A program made the translations under genes and the position numbers. A stretch of 64,000 bases of DNA from Dentipellis sp. KUC8613 (Eukaryota > Basidiomycota > Agaricomycetes > Russulales > Hericiaceae), in contig NSJX01000001.1 of the NCBI GenBank assembly GCA_002286715.1, positions 311,835-375,834 of the forward strand, read 5' to 3'. The notes under the pieces are model-generated. The model was not told the origin of the DNA, made no database searches, and worked only from the letters and a program-made list of their open reading frames with translations. Position 1 is the stretch's first letter; every line of letters begins with the position of its first letter. This document shows positions 23,868-36,100 of this stretch, in pieces.

Positions 23868-24183
23868 GTACTAGTAATTTATTCGTTACTCGTTACTTAT
23901 CCTCGGACCTCGCGATGGATATCGACCACTACTTACACCTACCTACTTACGACCCCCGTAATCTACGCATCATGTACCTACTATTTTTCACCACTCACAA
24001 TCGCAATGCACATTGGCTGGTTGGGCTTTCGAGTTCGTGGAAATCAGATTCGGAAAATGCAATCGACAAGCAGCTACTGTAACAAAACACGTCCCTTCAT
24101 CTCACATCGACACTGGCATCCGTCATCCACCGCTTCATGCTCTCTGTCTGCTATACACCCTCCCCGCACCATCCACCCCTTGC
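23868..24183. other. convergent 3' intergenic region
   Basis: This 316-bp stretch lies between the COX15 and PRE5 stop codons and should contain both 3' UTRs. No gene is seen. Confidence 0.6.
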
Positions 24184-25368
24184 CTACTCAGCCATCTGCA
24201 CATCCTCATCCTCGCCCGCCGCGGGCGGTGGCGCAGCCGCAGGCTCGGGCGCCTCCTTCGGGACCATGCTCGCGATGTACACCTTGACGTCGTCGCCCTC
24301 GCGGATGCGGAACGAGCCCTCGGACGAGACGTCCTTCTCCGCCTGCCCCGCGGGCCCGATGATGCCGATCGACGTGTTCGCGGGCGTGAGCTCTTTGTCC
24401 TGCTGCAGCGTTTCCCGCAGCGCGTGCAAGCCGTGCCGGATGAGGTCTTCGAGGCTGCCTGTGTGTCCGCGCCGGCGTCAACTATCAACAATTCTCCAGG
24501 TGAAGAGCAGAAAGCGCGATAGCGAGAGGACGAGGGACGGAGACGAAGACAAAGGGAACGGGACGCACAGTCAGCGAAGCTCTCATAGTGCTTCTCCAGG
24601 TACGTCTTCGCGCTCTGGCTGCGCGCGCCGATCGAGATGGCGTAGTACTCGAACGACGTGCCCGACGGCGAGAACTCGTACAGGTGCGGGCCCGTGTGGT
24701 CCTGCCCGATGACGAGGAAGCCCACGCCGTACGGGCGGCGGCCGTACTCCTGCGTGTTCACCTGCGCCTCTGCACCATCATCAGTTTCCCATATACCGTA
24801 TTTGGAGCAAGTAAGAGAGGGAAGGGAGGGGCAGGGAGAAGACGTACTGTCGGCGATGGCGGAGACGAGGCGGTTCACGGGCACGGGGCGGTTGAAGACC
24901 ATTCGCGAGGACATGGCCTGCTGCCGCATGAAGTTGCTGCACCACACAAACGCCCACAGTCAGTCTTCAAGCACACAAAGGCAGACACAGCACTAGCGCA
25001 CCTAAGCACACGCGCATCGGAGGTCAGCCCCGCGATCGCGATGCCGACATGGTCGTCGATCCGGAACATCTTCTGCTGGTACGATGCAAGGTCGCCGGTC
25101 GAGCGCTACGAGTGGGAATCGAGGCCGCGCGTTAGACAGACAGTATGGGCGGAAGAGCACCCACGCACCTTGAGCGCGAGCAGCACCGAGTGCGTTTTCG
25201 ATCGGAGGCCAATTGCGGCGGAGCCCTGCTTCACGGCCTCCAGTGCGTACTCGACCTGGTGCAGGCGGCCCTGCGGCGAGAAGACGGTGTTATCTGAGTC
25301 GTATGTGTTGCGGAACTGTCTCTTCAGTTAGCATTTCGGGCGTGTGGGGGACTTATCGAGCATACCAT
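24184..25368 (-). CDS. PRE5: 20S proteasome alpha subunit (PSMA1/Pre5, alpha 6)
   Basis: Six exons (25368-25366, 25315-25169, 25105-25002, 24936-24848, 24769-24569, 24458-24184) encode 272 aa, a non-catalytic ring subunit that gates the 20S core. The N-terminus [20 protein letters not shown] carries the YD..VFSP..GR alpha signature, followed by [13 protein letters not shown]. Later blocks include [34 protein letters not shown] and [16 protein letters not shown]. The C-terminal tail is Ala/Pro-rich and acidic. The coding part of exon 1 is the ATG alone: the Kozak-like GCCACCATG is followed directly by a GTATGC donor. Confidence 0.97.
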
Positions 25369-26212
25369 GGTGGCGAATGTGGTGTGGGATGGGAAGGGAT
25401 ACGGTACAAAGTCCTGCTCTCGAGGCCGCGCGTTCGAGTGCTTGTGACTGACGCGTCTGCCATCCAGACGCCAATGCCTTGCGATCCTAACATGCGCAAA
25501 CTCCTCCGCGTCACGTGGGCTCATATCTTTCTTAATTCCATTTTGCAGCAAGAGCTTTCTTGTTCTATGTGAGATACGATATCCAGCCACCCAGTACAGT
25601 GAGCCCATGTTAGCATCAAGCCAAGAATCACGGTATTGCTGAGTATCTACTCCAGATAAGTATGTAATGTGTATGTGTGTATGCGATGAGGTGTGCGACA
25701 GGTGTTATGTGTGTTGTAAGTGGTTCATGGTTGGGTACGTAGCACGTAGCAACTAAAAGTATATAGATGAAGCAAGCCAAGATTCAAGATTCAGCATGAA
25801 GGTCTCGACGCAAGTTCGCCATCCACGTCCACGTCGTCCAGTAGATATACAGCCCCGACTGAAATGCAAGCATCGACCCAAACCCGCCTCTATGACACCG
25901 GTGATGGCGATGGTGATGATGAAGAAAGGTGTAAGCAGCATCAACATGAACGTGAACGGCAAGCAAACGCGAGAAAGTGAAAAAAGAGCAAAGAGCACTA
26001 TGACACTGACTGCGAGGCGTGAATCGATGGCACGGAAGTGCGATCGCCGGCCGCCGCAGCATCCGCGTCGACATCGACCGCGCTCCACGGACCACAATCC
26101 ACGTCCCAACCCCCCGATTTTGTACAACCTCCAAAATCCCGCTATACCACATCGAGCCAGGCAGCCAACGGCAACATCAACCGCCGGTGCGGTTCACCCA
26201 GCCCAAGTCCGC
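25369..26212. other. intergenic between PRE5 promoter and channel 3' end
   Basis: The PRE5 promoter occupies the left part and the 3' UTR of the mechanosensitive channel the right. A hydrophobic minus-strand frame at 25753-26127 lies past the channel stop and has no motif; I treat it as untranslated. Confidence 0.5.
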
Positions 26213-29200
26213 TTAGCCGTCCGCGCCCAAGCTGCGCATCGCCGCCTTCTTGCTCACGCTCTTCCTCGCACGCATCTCCGTGCCGCCCTGCCCCTCCGGC
26301 GGCACGAAGCCGAGCCAATTGCGCTTCGCGGGCGGCTTGCCCGCGGCGCCCTCCGTCGCAGTCGGCGCGGCCGCCTGGCCAGGCTGCTTGTCGACCGTCT
26401 GCGAGAAGTCGGACACGTCGCCGGGCAGGAAGGACTGCGAGAGGCGCGAGTGCGCGGTGACGTGCGAGCGCTGCGAGGCGGCGGGCGAGGGCGGGAGCAG
26501 GTCGATGTGCTCCGACGCGGGCGACGCGTCGTACGTGCCCGTGCGCTCGTCCGCCCAGACGATGGGCATGGGCGCCTCGTGTGCGACGATGCCGAGCTGG
26601 CGGCAGTAGTATTGGACGGCGGCGTGGAAGGCGGTGCGCCGTGCGTTGCGGAGGCCCCAGTCTTGCCAGTTGCTGCGGAAGGTCAAGTCAATGTTAGTAC
26701 TACGTTTGGTTTGAAGAAGAGAGATGGCGCACCCGTTGTGCCCGATACCGATGGTGATCTCCAGGTGCCGCTGGAAGAGGATGTTCTGTGGCGTGATTGA
26801 GGTACCGGCGGCGAACCACCTGTTCTCGTCCTTCGCGAGCCAGTCGTTTAGGCACTTCTCGAGCTCGTCGAGTTTTTCGAGTGGCGTCCTCCACGCGACT
26901 TGCATTGTCAAGTTTTCAAAAGTTTTCTGCGCGACAGATATCAATACGTTATCACGACATAGGGTACAGGGCGACTTACATCACTGCGTCGTACATTGGT
27001 TCTGGACGACAGAAGATGGATGATGAGTTAATTTCACCATTACAGGAAGATACGACACCTACATGAACTTGTTGAAAAGCTGGCTGTTGAAGTAATAGGT
27101 CTCCGTTCCATCTGAACGGGCAAAAATGGTCTTCACGTCATCTTAGTATAGATTCCGGAAAAAGAGCACCTCAGACTCACAGCAAAAAGACCCATCTTCT
27201 TGACAACCAAGTTCTCTTCGTCAATGAAACAGCGATCGCCCGTGTCGAAGGGACTGCAACATCCGCATAAGCACGTCTTCATCCCAACGAGACGCAAACG
27301 AAAGACTTACTGCGTAACGAACAAAAACATGATAGCATCAAACGCATTACTCGCCGAATTCTTGAAGATAAAGCTCGCGCCAATGCCAATCGTATACACA
27401 CTCGTGAGCGACTGGCCGATATTGACATTGAAGATGCTAAGCGAGATGAAGAACAAAATGACCGCGGCGAAGAAGAGCAGGATGCGGTCGAGCGTGTGCA
27501 GCGCGGCGCCGACGTCGCGCATCGAGCGCGAGAGGAAGCGGCGCTCGCGGTACGTCTTGAGCAGCTTCGTCTTGATCTCCGCGCGCGAGATGTCGCCGTT
27601 GTTGTCCGTGTCGAAGATGCGGAACGCCTTCTGCGCCTCCTCGGGCGTGTGGTACGCCGGCTCGAAGTCGGACGGGAGCAGGTACCGCCGGCGCCGGTCG
27701 CGGAACGTCGTGTAGATCAGCCGCGCGAGACGCTGCTCCACGCATGAGGCACAGCGACAACGACACTCAAAGGTGAGAAGGGCACACGTACCTTCGCCTC
27801 GTGCGCATTCGACACGTCCCAGACCAGACCGCGCTCGCCGCCCTCCTTGCCCTGGATATTGCGCGCATCGTGCAGCACCGCATTCTTGAGCACCTTCGCC
27901 GCCTGCATCACGACCATCTCGCTCTCGTCGTCGCTATCGCCATGCCTATAGTCCCCATGGCCGCTGTTCGAGCCATGCGGGGGCGACGTGGGCGGGTAGC
28001 GATGCGGGCTCGCCGTGGCGGGGCTCCCGTCCCTCGGGGACACGCGGTCCGGCGTGCTCGCGCCCGACACACTCGGGACACCGGAGAACCGCTGGCCCTT
28101 CGCCTTCGCCTTGCCCTTGCCCTTGCGCAGCCACTTGCCCTTCGCCTTGCCCTTGCCCTTCCCCGCATGGCCCTCCTCGACGTCGCCCTCCCACTCCTCG
28201 CTGTCCGTCTGCGCGTTCTCGGGCGTGCCGGCGCGCTCGGGCGTCACCGCGCGCGAGTGCGGCGTCCAGCTGAAGCGCTTGTTCTCGTCGAGCCCGCCCG
28301 GCGTGGTCGCCGCCGAGCCGCCGAGCCCGAAGGACGCGAAGACGGGCGTGCGCGAGCGGCCGTGCCGGTTGCGCGTCTTCTTCGGGCGGTAGTCGCGCAG
28401 GTGCTCGATCACGCTGAGCGACTCGCGCAGGTCGTCGATGCGCTCCTTGAACGCGACGCGGTGGAATGCGAAGGCTGCGGAGGTGGATGAGGGGGAGATG
28501 GATGGCGCATGGGAGGGAGCGTACCGATGGCATGGGAGAGCATCTTCTGCGCGCACCACACGAGCACGAGGAAGAACAGGAACTCGATGACGTCAGATAA
28601 CTGCAGTGGGTGATTAGGACGTTTCAGCGCGTCGAGATAACAGAGTCCTTACGCGTTCAGTATAGTGAGCACGGCTCTGGCCCGGGTTGTTGGGGTCGTG
28701 CAGCTTGAAGATGGACTGGAAGAGGATGATCCAGCTGACCCACGCACTTGCAGCGTAGAACAGCGGCTTGATGGTGTTCTTCACGCTATTGTAGAGCTCG
28801 ATGCGCGTCTTGACTTTTTCTGAGACATGTCCCCAGACAAAGGCGATGACCCCACGGAACACCACAGGCGCAATGTCAATGAACATGGCAAACCACCAGG
28901 ACAGGAGCACGTTCGCGGCAGCCCAGAAGGTCCATGCCTCAATATTCTCCATAGTGTAGCGGCGGCTCTCGGTCGGGTGCGGCTTGTACCAATAGAATAA
29001 GGCAATGAGAGGGCCGGTGACGATGAGCCCCGTAATGAACATGGACCCGATCAGGGAGCCGAAAAGCAAAGTGAGGATCCTGCGCCGCGTTCGGTGAGCA
29101 ACGAGTCGACGCGCTGCGCGAAAGCAATACTGCATACCTGCGGAAGCCCCAGCCCTTCTTCTGCTGAGCCCTGCCCATCTGCGCTTCGAACTTGGTCTCC

Positions 29201-29760
29201 TCGTCGACAAGATCTTCTTCATTACTCCAGTCGTAGTCCTCGCTCTCGTCCTCCTCGTCATCGGTCTCCGCAAACGACGACGCCCGCGAGTGTATCTTAT
29301 ACAGCTCGTCGGTGTCCGTCCGAGGCGGGGTGGCCCTGTAGGTCGGGGCGGGGCCCACGTCCTCATGGTAGTGGACGGACGGCTTCACGCGCGTTTTGTC
29401 ATCTCCTTTCTGATCGTCAACGGGCACCTTGGCGTCGGGATCACGGTCGTGATCATCATGAGGGCTCTCCATGAGCTCGACCTGAGAGCGATACGGCGGG
29501 GTCTGCTGCTGATGATAGCTCTCCGCGGCCGCGTGGAGATTTGTGGTGCTGGCAAAGGTCTTGTAAGGGGGCGAGGGCAGCGCCGGGTGGAAGTCCTCCG
29601 TGTCGAAGATGTCGTGGCCCTCGAGACGCAGACGTGGGGGCGGGTTGCGAGCAGGAATCTGGGGAGACGGGGCGGGAGACTCGGAGGAGCCGGTGCTACG
29701 TCGGTCGGAGAGGAGGGGATCCTCGGTATGGTTGCGAGAAGAGCCTGTGGGGTCTGTCAT
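26213..29760 (-). CDS. EF-hand MscS-family mechanosensitive channel (Msy1/Msy2 type)
   Basis: Ten exons (29760-29138, 29079-28653, 28600-28525, 28474-27792, 27732-27311, 27253-27181, 27130-27063, 27001-26980, 26926-26733, 26672-26213) encode 1,015 aa. Fungal Msy1/Msy2 channels sit in the ER and shape calcium responses to hypo-osmotic shock. A ~200-residue acidic, disordered N-terminus precedes membrane helices (LLFGSLIGSMFITGLIVTGP; AWTFWAAANVLLSWWFAMF; VSWIILFQSIF; VIEFLFFLVLVWC). A calcium loop, FDTDNNGDISRAEI (~643), has all expected oxygen ligands. The pore-lining region FNVNIGQSLTSVYTIGIGAS and the MscS beta domain (HPFDTGDRC...VKKMGLFATIFARSDGTE) follow. Between the helices and the EF hand is a Gly/Lys repeat tract (GKGKGKAKGK...). 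The C-terminal tail is disordered. Confidence 0.93.
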
Positions 29761-30482
29761 GACGGATTGCTACAGGCTGCGAAGCACCGCGTAAAGAACG
29801 TGAGTGATAGTGATCTTCCCACTTCACGTGTTGGGAGTTGATACAGCTCGTAGCTGTCCAAAGTGGATATCTTTAGATTGGGGGTCGCTGCAGGCTATAA
29901 GTATCGCTGCGCTATCAGGCACAACGGCACTCATCAGCAACCAAGCGTCGCAGGAAAGTGCAATGCCGACTCACCACAGAAAGTACCCTCGGTGCAATTT
30001 TTGACAGCCTGTGGAGCCTTTTCACAAGCTAGAGAAACGAACCTTAACAGGCAATTCCTGCGGGGCCCTTATATTGTGCCCGGTGGAAAGCAGCTGGAGG
30101 AGGTTCTGAACACAGACAGGCGAGTATACGCCGCGGCCTACGGTATTGTGAGCATCGCTTGTGCGGCCTGGGCCTCCCCGGACGTCCCCACCAATTCACT
30201 CCCGGCGGCGGTTGCCAGGGGAGATCACAAACGAGATCACCTGCCCCGAAAAGGAAACATCTGCCGCATAGACTTTTCCTCGGTCTCGGACCCCAAAATG
30301 GATCCATGGACCTCCCGATGACCTCATCGGTCCTGCTCCTCCTCCTCGTCATTGAATGTCTCTTCCAGTAACCTGCGTGTCTGCACTCTATATAAGAATG
30401 CGTCGGCGTGTTTGTTCTGCTCCACACTTACCCACCAACCACCACAACGAGCCCCTCCTCCTCCCGCGAACGTGTGAATACC
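29761..30482. promoter_or_regulatory. divergent promoter region with a TATA box
   Basis: This region lies between the starts of the channel (minus) and the coiled-coil gene (plus). TATATAAG at 30389-30396 lies ~90 bp before the plus-strand ATG, a good match to a TATA box. Confidence 0.6.
30389..30396 (+). promoter_or_regulatory. TATA box of the coiled-coil gene
   Basis: The motif TATATAAG, 87-94 bp upstream of the ATG at 30483. A clear TATA box suggests strong or inducible expression. Confidence 0.6.
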
Positions 30483-31084
30483 ATGGACGCTGAGCTCAAG
30501 AAGCTTGAAAAGTCTTTCGGGAAAGAGGCCAAGGCAGACGGTAGCCTGGTCTCTCATGCGGAGAAGGCCTTGAAGAACGCAGAGAAGTCTGAGGCCAAGG
30601 CGCACAAGGCGAGTATCTCGTTCTTGACTCCGCGTCTTTGTTCCCGCTAACGCGTCATGCGCGTTGCAGGCCGAGTACAAGGCAGAGAACGCGGCGGAGA
30701 AGGCGATGAAGACGGAACATAAGGCTGCAATGAAGTTGAACGACGCGACCCACGACCATGATGTGGCACTCACGAACCAGAAGAAGACAGAGCAGGATCT
30801 GCAGGTAGGTCCGAGTCTTGCTTCGCAGTAGCACCGTTTTGAACGCGTCTCGACCTCCCATCTAGATGATGAAGCAGCACGAACAGCAGGCGCAGGCGGA
30901 TTTGTCTCGCAGAAAGCAAGAGCTCGAGGAGGCTCGGAAGAAGAAGGAAGCAGGCGATGTAAGCTCTTCAACGCGACCTTCTCGTCTCTCCGCTGATATA
31001 TAACGATCCGACCCTTAGATGGCCCGTGAAGAGCGTCGGTCGCAGCTCCGTTCAGGGTCTGTCGGCAGTGCCGGCACCAACTAA
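30483..31084 (+). CDS. small Ala/Lys/Glu coiled-coil protein, function unknown
   Basis: Four exons (30483-30608, 30670-30804, 30866-30958, 31019-31084) encode 139 aa. All introns are phase 0. The protein is one long charged helix, MDAELKKLEKSFGKEAK onward, rich in Ala, Lys, Glu and Gln with heptad-like spacing, ending in a Ser/Gly tail (SGSVGSAGTN). There is no membrane helix or catalytic motif. The first intron begins GCGAGT, so it is a GC-AG intron; the GT a few bases later would shift the frame. The TATA box upstream suggests abundant expression. I do not recognise a characterised family. Confidence 0.8.
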
Positions 31085-31594
31085 TTAAAGCCATGTTTCC
31101 TTCTTCGTTCGCCTGGTGACTATAGACGGTGTATTCTGAGATTGAGTACCGAGCATTGTATATCCCATTCTAATATGTGTATATGTGACGATATCCCTAC
31201 ACGGTCCCGTTACGAAAAGCCTCCTGGAGGGCCCATACATGACTTTAAACGATCACATTTCTGCTGACGCTCTTCAGCTGTTCACGAGCTCGCTGTCCGG
31301 CCGCCAGCCTGTACATTTGTTACTGCCAAACGGCCACGGCGGCTATGCCTACGGAATTAGCAGCGACGATCAATCGAGAACCATAGCTGGCTTAGCTTTC
31401 TCTAGGAAGGAGCAGACCTGCGGCTTGGAAGCGAATTTGAAACCAACCGTTTGCTCGTTCACTGGCGCTGTGAACTAGACGAAAGTATGAGAAGAACCTA
31501 GGAAAGAAACCCGATCCGTGGTTCAGCGCTGCCATAAGTGACTAGCGACCTAGTGAGACCTGAAATTGAAAGCGGCCTACTCCACAGCACACAG

Positions 31595-31615
31595 CATACG
31601 GCATACGGCATACGG
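31595..31615. repeat. heptamer tandem repeat
   Basis: Three exact tandem copies of CATACGG. Confidence 0.7.
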
Positions 31616-31658
31616 GGTCCAGGAGACAGCACCAGTCGTAGGCGAAGGGAGCCACAGA

Positions 31659-31886
31659 TCAGGTCAAATAAGAACCTAGGAGGTAAGTGTACCCCGAGCC
31701 TTGCAACATTGATAGCGCACGGCTCACGGTTCCCGGGAAACCGCCGTACTCCAGTGATCGCTGGTAAATGGCGCCAAAGATCAGGCAAAACAGTAGAATG
31801 CCCTGTAGTAGCTGAAGCCATGCAACGCCACGGATCCTGAAAGAAATGCTGACGCTTGGGATGGTCGATCCTGCGACTCGAAGCAC
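31659..31886 (-). pseudogene. possible remnant of a hydrophobic protein
   Basis: A 75-codon frame contains LQLLQGILLFCLIFGAIYQ, a plausible membrane helix, then SLEYGGFPGTVSRALSML. It has no continuation on either side that I can splice on. It may be a decayed gene fragment, or chance. Confidence 0.2.
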
Positions 31887-32184
31887 CCAACGCAGCCGAA
31901 CACAACTTTACATCTTTTTGATCAATAAACGACTTGCAGAAGCCAGAAACCAGACCTCCGGACGGCAGTTCGAGAATCGAGATCAGATAAGACGCCCTGG
32001 CCCTAGTCCAATAGAGGTGCAGACCCAGACCCAGACCCTAGACTGAGAACGGTCAAGTGAGCAAGTGGACGGCCAAGTTAGCGAGTACAGTAATCCGGAT
32101 TCCTGATCGTGGAGCAGTGTTTAGCAGGACGGGTCCGGCGTTGAGGCTGGACGGACATAAGAGCGTGAACGTTCATGTTCGTGC

Positions 32185-33130
32185 GTGGTTGCCAGTTGTT
32201 GGGAGTAGGATTGGATGAGGGTTCTTACTGCGTGGCCTGGTGCGGTGGGAGAATGAGGACGCATTTGGGGAGTCTTTTGGTGATTGTGCTGGTGACTGTG
32301 GAATAGGCTTCACAGTCCGAGAGCATACACCCGGTGAATGTGGCGCCAGACTCTATATGAGAGCGCCCGACATCGGTGTGAATCAGCATATATAGTGATG
32401 GTTAGGAAGCATAGATAGACCTTACCACGTGAAAATCTTCCGACATTTGTCGCCACTATCATATCTTCAAAACAGCATGTTCGAAGCCTCTCCAGTGACT
32501 GGTACAATGCAGAAACCCGGATCGGTCTGACCAACAGAGACAAACCCCTCGGTCAGGAAGCCAGATTTCGAAGCATAGTTTCATATTTTACAGTACGTAG
32601 CGTTCGGGCCAGCCGCTAGCGTGTCAACCTCGTGGGTTCGTGGCGACGCGCGACGATGAGCTCATGCTTGGTTGTGGTTGAGAAGAGAATTGAATTGGGT
32701 TTCTTAGAGTGTCCCGGGAGAATGAAAATGCGTTTGGGGCGTTCGTGGGTGGTTGTGCTGCTGGTTGTGAGATAGACTTCGCCATGATATCAGTCATACA
32801 ACATACACTCGGTGACTGTGGCGTTAGGCTCTATATGAGAGCGCCCGATACTGGTGTGAATCAGCGTACAGTGATATTCAAGAAGAGTCGATAGACCTTA
32901 CCACGTGAAGATCTCCCGACGTTGTCGCCACTATCATATCTTCACAACACACGTTCGAAGCCTCTGCAGTGCCTGGTATAATGCAGGAACCCGGATCGTT
33001 CTGACCAATAGAGACAGGCCCGCTCGGTCAGCAGGCCGGATTTCGAAGCACACTCTCATATTTTCCAGTACGCAGCGTTCGGGCTGGCCGCTAGCGTGTC
33101 GGCCTCGTGGGTTCGTGGCGACCCGCGACA
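32185..33130. repeat. diverged tandem duplication, two ~470-bp units
   Basis: Unit A runs ~32185-32655 and unit B ~32660-33130. Matching landmarks recur ~470-485 bp apart: GAGAATGA, CTCTATATGAGAGCGCCCGA, ACCTTACCACGTGAA, GTCGCCACTATCATATCTTC, and CTCGTGGGTTCGTGGCGAC. By eye most positions agree, with scattered substitutions and small indels. No coding function is evident. Confidence 0.85.
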
Positions 33131-36100
33131 CTGAGTCAGACAGAGTCGATAGAAGGTTGAGAAGTTTGATACGGACTTTACGAGCAAAGCAAACCCGGCG
33201 CCAGCGGAGACCTCTCCGTCCCCTCGCGGTGCTTTATGTACGAGCTGGCGACACACAGCGGTGATCCTCAGGCATTTCCTGCAATATGCGGAAGTAGAAG
33301 AGATGGAGATGGTGATGTCGATGTCTCTTGGGAAGGCTCGCCCCACTTGTGCTGTCCGAGAAATATGGTGTCAGGATACGTAGGTCGGAGTTACGACGGT
33401 GTAGACACGGACCTTTCGTCATTGTCGACCACGTTTTTCGTCGTCATACGTTGTCGGGCAACCTAGAGGAGGGGTCGATGGGCCTTTACAAGGCGGATGA
33501 TGTGTTCTGTTTGAATGGTCGAGGGAATAGAGAGCCACTCGCAGGAAGCAGCTGACGCGAGGGATGATGGATAGTCGGTAAACCAGATAATATCGGCGGT
33601 GGATTCCGCGGATGAAATTCAAGGCCAAAACTTAGAAAGAACTTCCTCCCAGGGACGGTTGTGTACAGCGGTTGAACACAAGAGACAGAAAACCTAGATT
33701 TGTGACCTGGCTTCATTGGAGAAGGTAGGACTTTAGACGGAGGAGACCGGCGCACGATGGCCCGGACGGCTTGGTTGAACGAGAACTGAGGGAGTTGCAT
33801 CGTTCGTGAGGCCCTGAGGTCGCGGATGCGTGGTAGGACGAACGACCGGCGGCTGGTCGAGAGGAACAGACGGGCCAAACGAAGTTGGACATAGGCAAGT
33901 TGTAAAGCGCGTTAGAGCTATCTCTGGGAAGATGTCGGGCAATAGCCGAGGTTCACTAGGGCAGCATCTTGCCGAAGGACAAGCATGGGGTCCGCTGGCG
34001 ACAAGCGGCGTGCAGACAGGTGGCGAAAACTTCCAGGGTCCCCGTCAGCCTCGACATCGAGTGGCCTGCGCACCGGCGATCCAAGCGGCGAGGTGCGTGG
34101 TGATCGCCCTCGAGCCCGCGCGCGACCCAGTCCATTACGGAGGCTCGCCCTGCCCGCACCGGTTCCACTGGAAGACTGTTCTATTACTTCGGCTTCGTCG
34201 CGAATAGGAGTTAAGGTGAGCCGACCGTCAGTATTCATATTCCGCAGAGAGCGTCCGTTGGAGCGTCCACATCCGATTGAGTTGATTGCAAATCGCGGCT
34301 CGTGCACGTCCGTGCGTCGCATCTCGTCACCAGTTCACCCGTCGCTGCCTCTCCCCGGGCACCGTCTGCAACGCGGCCGCGCTAGGTTCGGCTCGCAGAT
34401 GCAGGGACCGAGGTATCGAGGATCCTGGTCGACTGCGGGAAGCATGGGACGCCGTGTGTGACGAGGCGGCGGAGCATCGTCGATGGTCATGTCTCCACCA
34501 ACCTGCAAGCCTGAGTGCTGGGGATGCAAGCGTTCATAGCACGGTCTATGTCGTGGAGATTACTCGACAGAAGCCAGACGGAGATAGTTCCGCCTAAAGG
34601 AGATACATGCTCCTGAGTGGATCTAGAGCCGATGAAGCCATCGAAGGTCCGGGTCTATGAGCACTCTTCGTCTCCGTCGAGGTCATCTTCTTGCCATTGG
34701 AGCCTCGCTAATATGTCGAGGTCGCAGGCGCGAGCTTAATGGAGTGCGGGGCAATGCGGGTCGCCGGGGGCCACCGGGGTAGCCGCAGAACATCCGACAC
34801 GGGCCCACCACGGCGCCATGACCACAATGAAGCGACCGCATCGATGGTAAGTAGGCTTGTTCGTGTCTGAGGCCTGGTAGATTAGCCTGGTCAGGCTTGA
34901 GGACTAACCGGGAACGTCCGCTCGATCAGCGCGGTAATTGAGCGTCCATCGGAAGAAGCACTGGGACATCCCGCTGGCGTGCACAGCTCAAAATTAGATT
35001 AGGGTGATGACAGAACATTGCACTGAAGGGGAAAGAACTTACCTGGCGAAATGAAAGCGAGCAGCGTGGAGGTATAAGGCACTCCATGTGCAGCCGCGGT
35101 GCAGTCTGTCAATCGGCATCTCCCAAGGTTGCGCCGTGGCAGGTTGGAGACCCAGTCCGCAGCGCACAGCTGCCTTTCCGTGGGCGCAGATCCATAGCAG
35201 GTGCACAAATCAATGGCAAGCGGATAAGGGCTTGACCGCCGAGAGTCCACAATGGGAGACAACCCCTTGAAACATGAACAAAGCGGTCACGCGTCGTGTT
35301 GACGGAACGGCGTGCGCATGTAGACGCCGCTAGATAAGTAACGATTCGACGGAACGGTCGAAGTGAACGGCGGATTTTTCCGGGAAGGGAGTGAGTGAAG
35401 GGTCTCCGCAAGCTGGTCAGGTGCAGCGCGCTTGTAACGTAACCGTCGACTGATCAGAAAAAGCATGGATCAAGGGAAGAAGACATACGTACCTGCGATC
35501 ACTGAAAAGGCTAATTCTTGTGAGCATGGTCGGACCGGTCTGATGCTAAACATGGCCTTGTCAATGAAGGTGCGCGCGAGATGCAGGTGGGTCCCCGCTG
35601 GCGGATGACATGTACATGGAATGTGACACGGAGGGAGGCTGTCCGGGCCCAAGGCCAAGGGCGCACTGCACCACCGCTACACCGCACCAATCGATTATGA
35701 ATATAAGCATCTAGAGCTTCTCCCTAAGAGCACATAGTCTTTTATCAGATGCTAAGATATGTAATATAAGATGACTACGGCTTGCCTCGACTTCATGGTG
35801 CCGTCGTCCAAACCAGACTAGTGGGAATGCTACCTGCGAGTAAAGCGCTTGACGTCGTTAAAGCCCGCGGGAGTGTTGAATGGAATGGAAGCCTCTAGCC
35901 ATCTCCGTTCGCTGGCGGAACGGCGTCTAAGTCCTTACAGGGTCCTGACCAAATACAGGAGGCCTGAGGTCTGCTGCAAGGCTGAGTGTGAGCTCATGAG
36001 AGTCAAGAGACGATTTTGGTGTCAGAATGGGCACAAGGAAACTCACGAGGCAGATTCCATATGGCGCAACAAATTAGCGACCACAAGCGCTTAACGCTTA

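Noticed and set aside
25753..26127. Hydrophobic minus-strand frame as a small membrane protein
   Set aside because: Lies just past the channel stop codon, no start context or motif; likely 3' UTR.
33486..33942. Retrotransposon gag-like fragment
   Set aside because: Short, overlapping frames only; no zinc knuckle, protease or polymerase motif and no LTRs seen.
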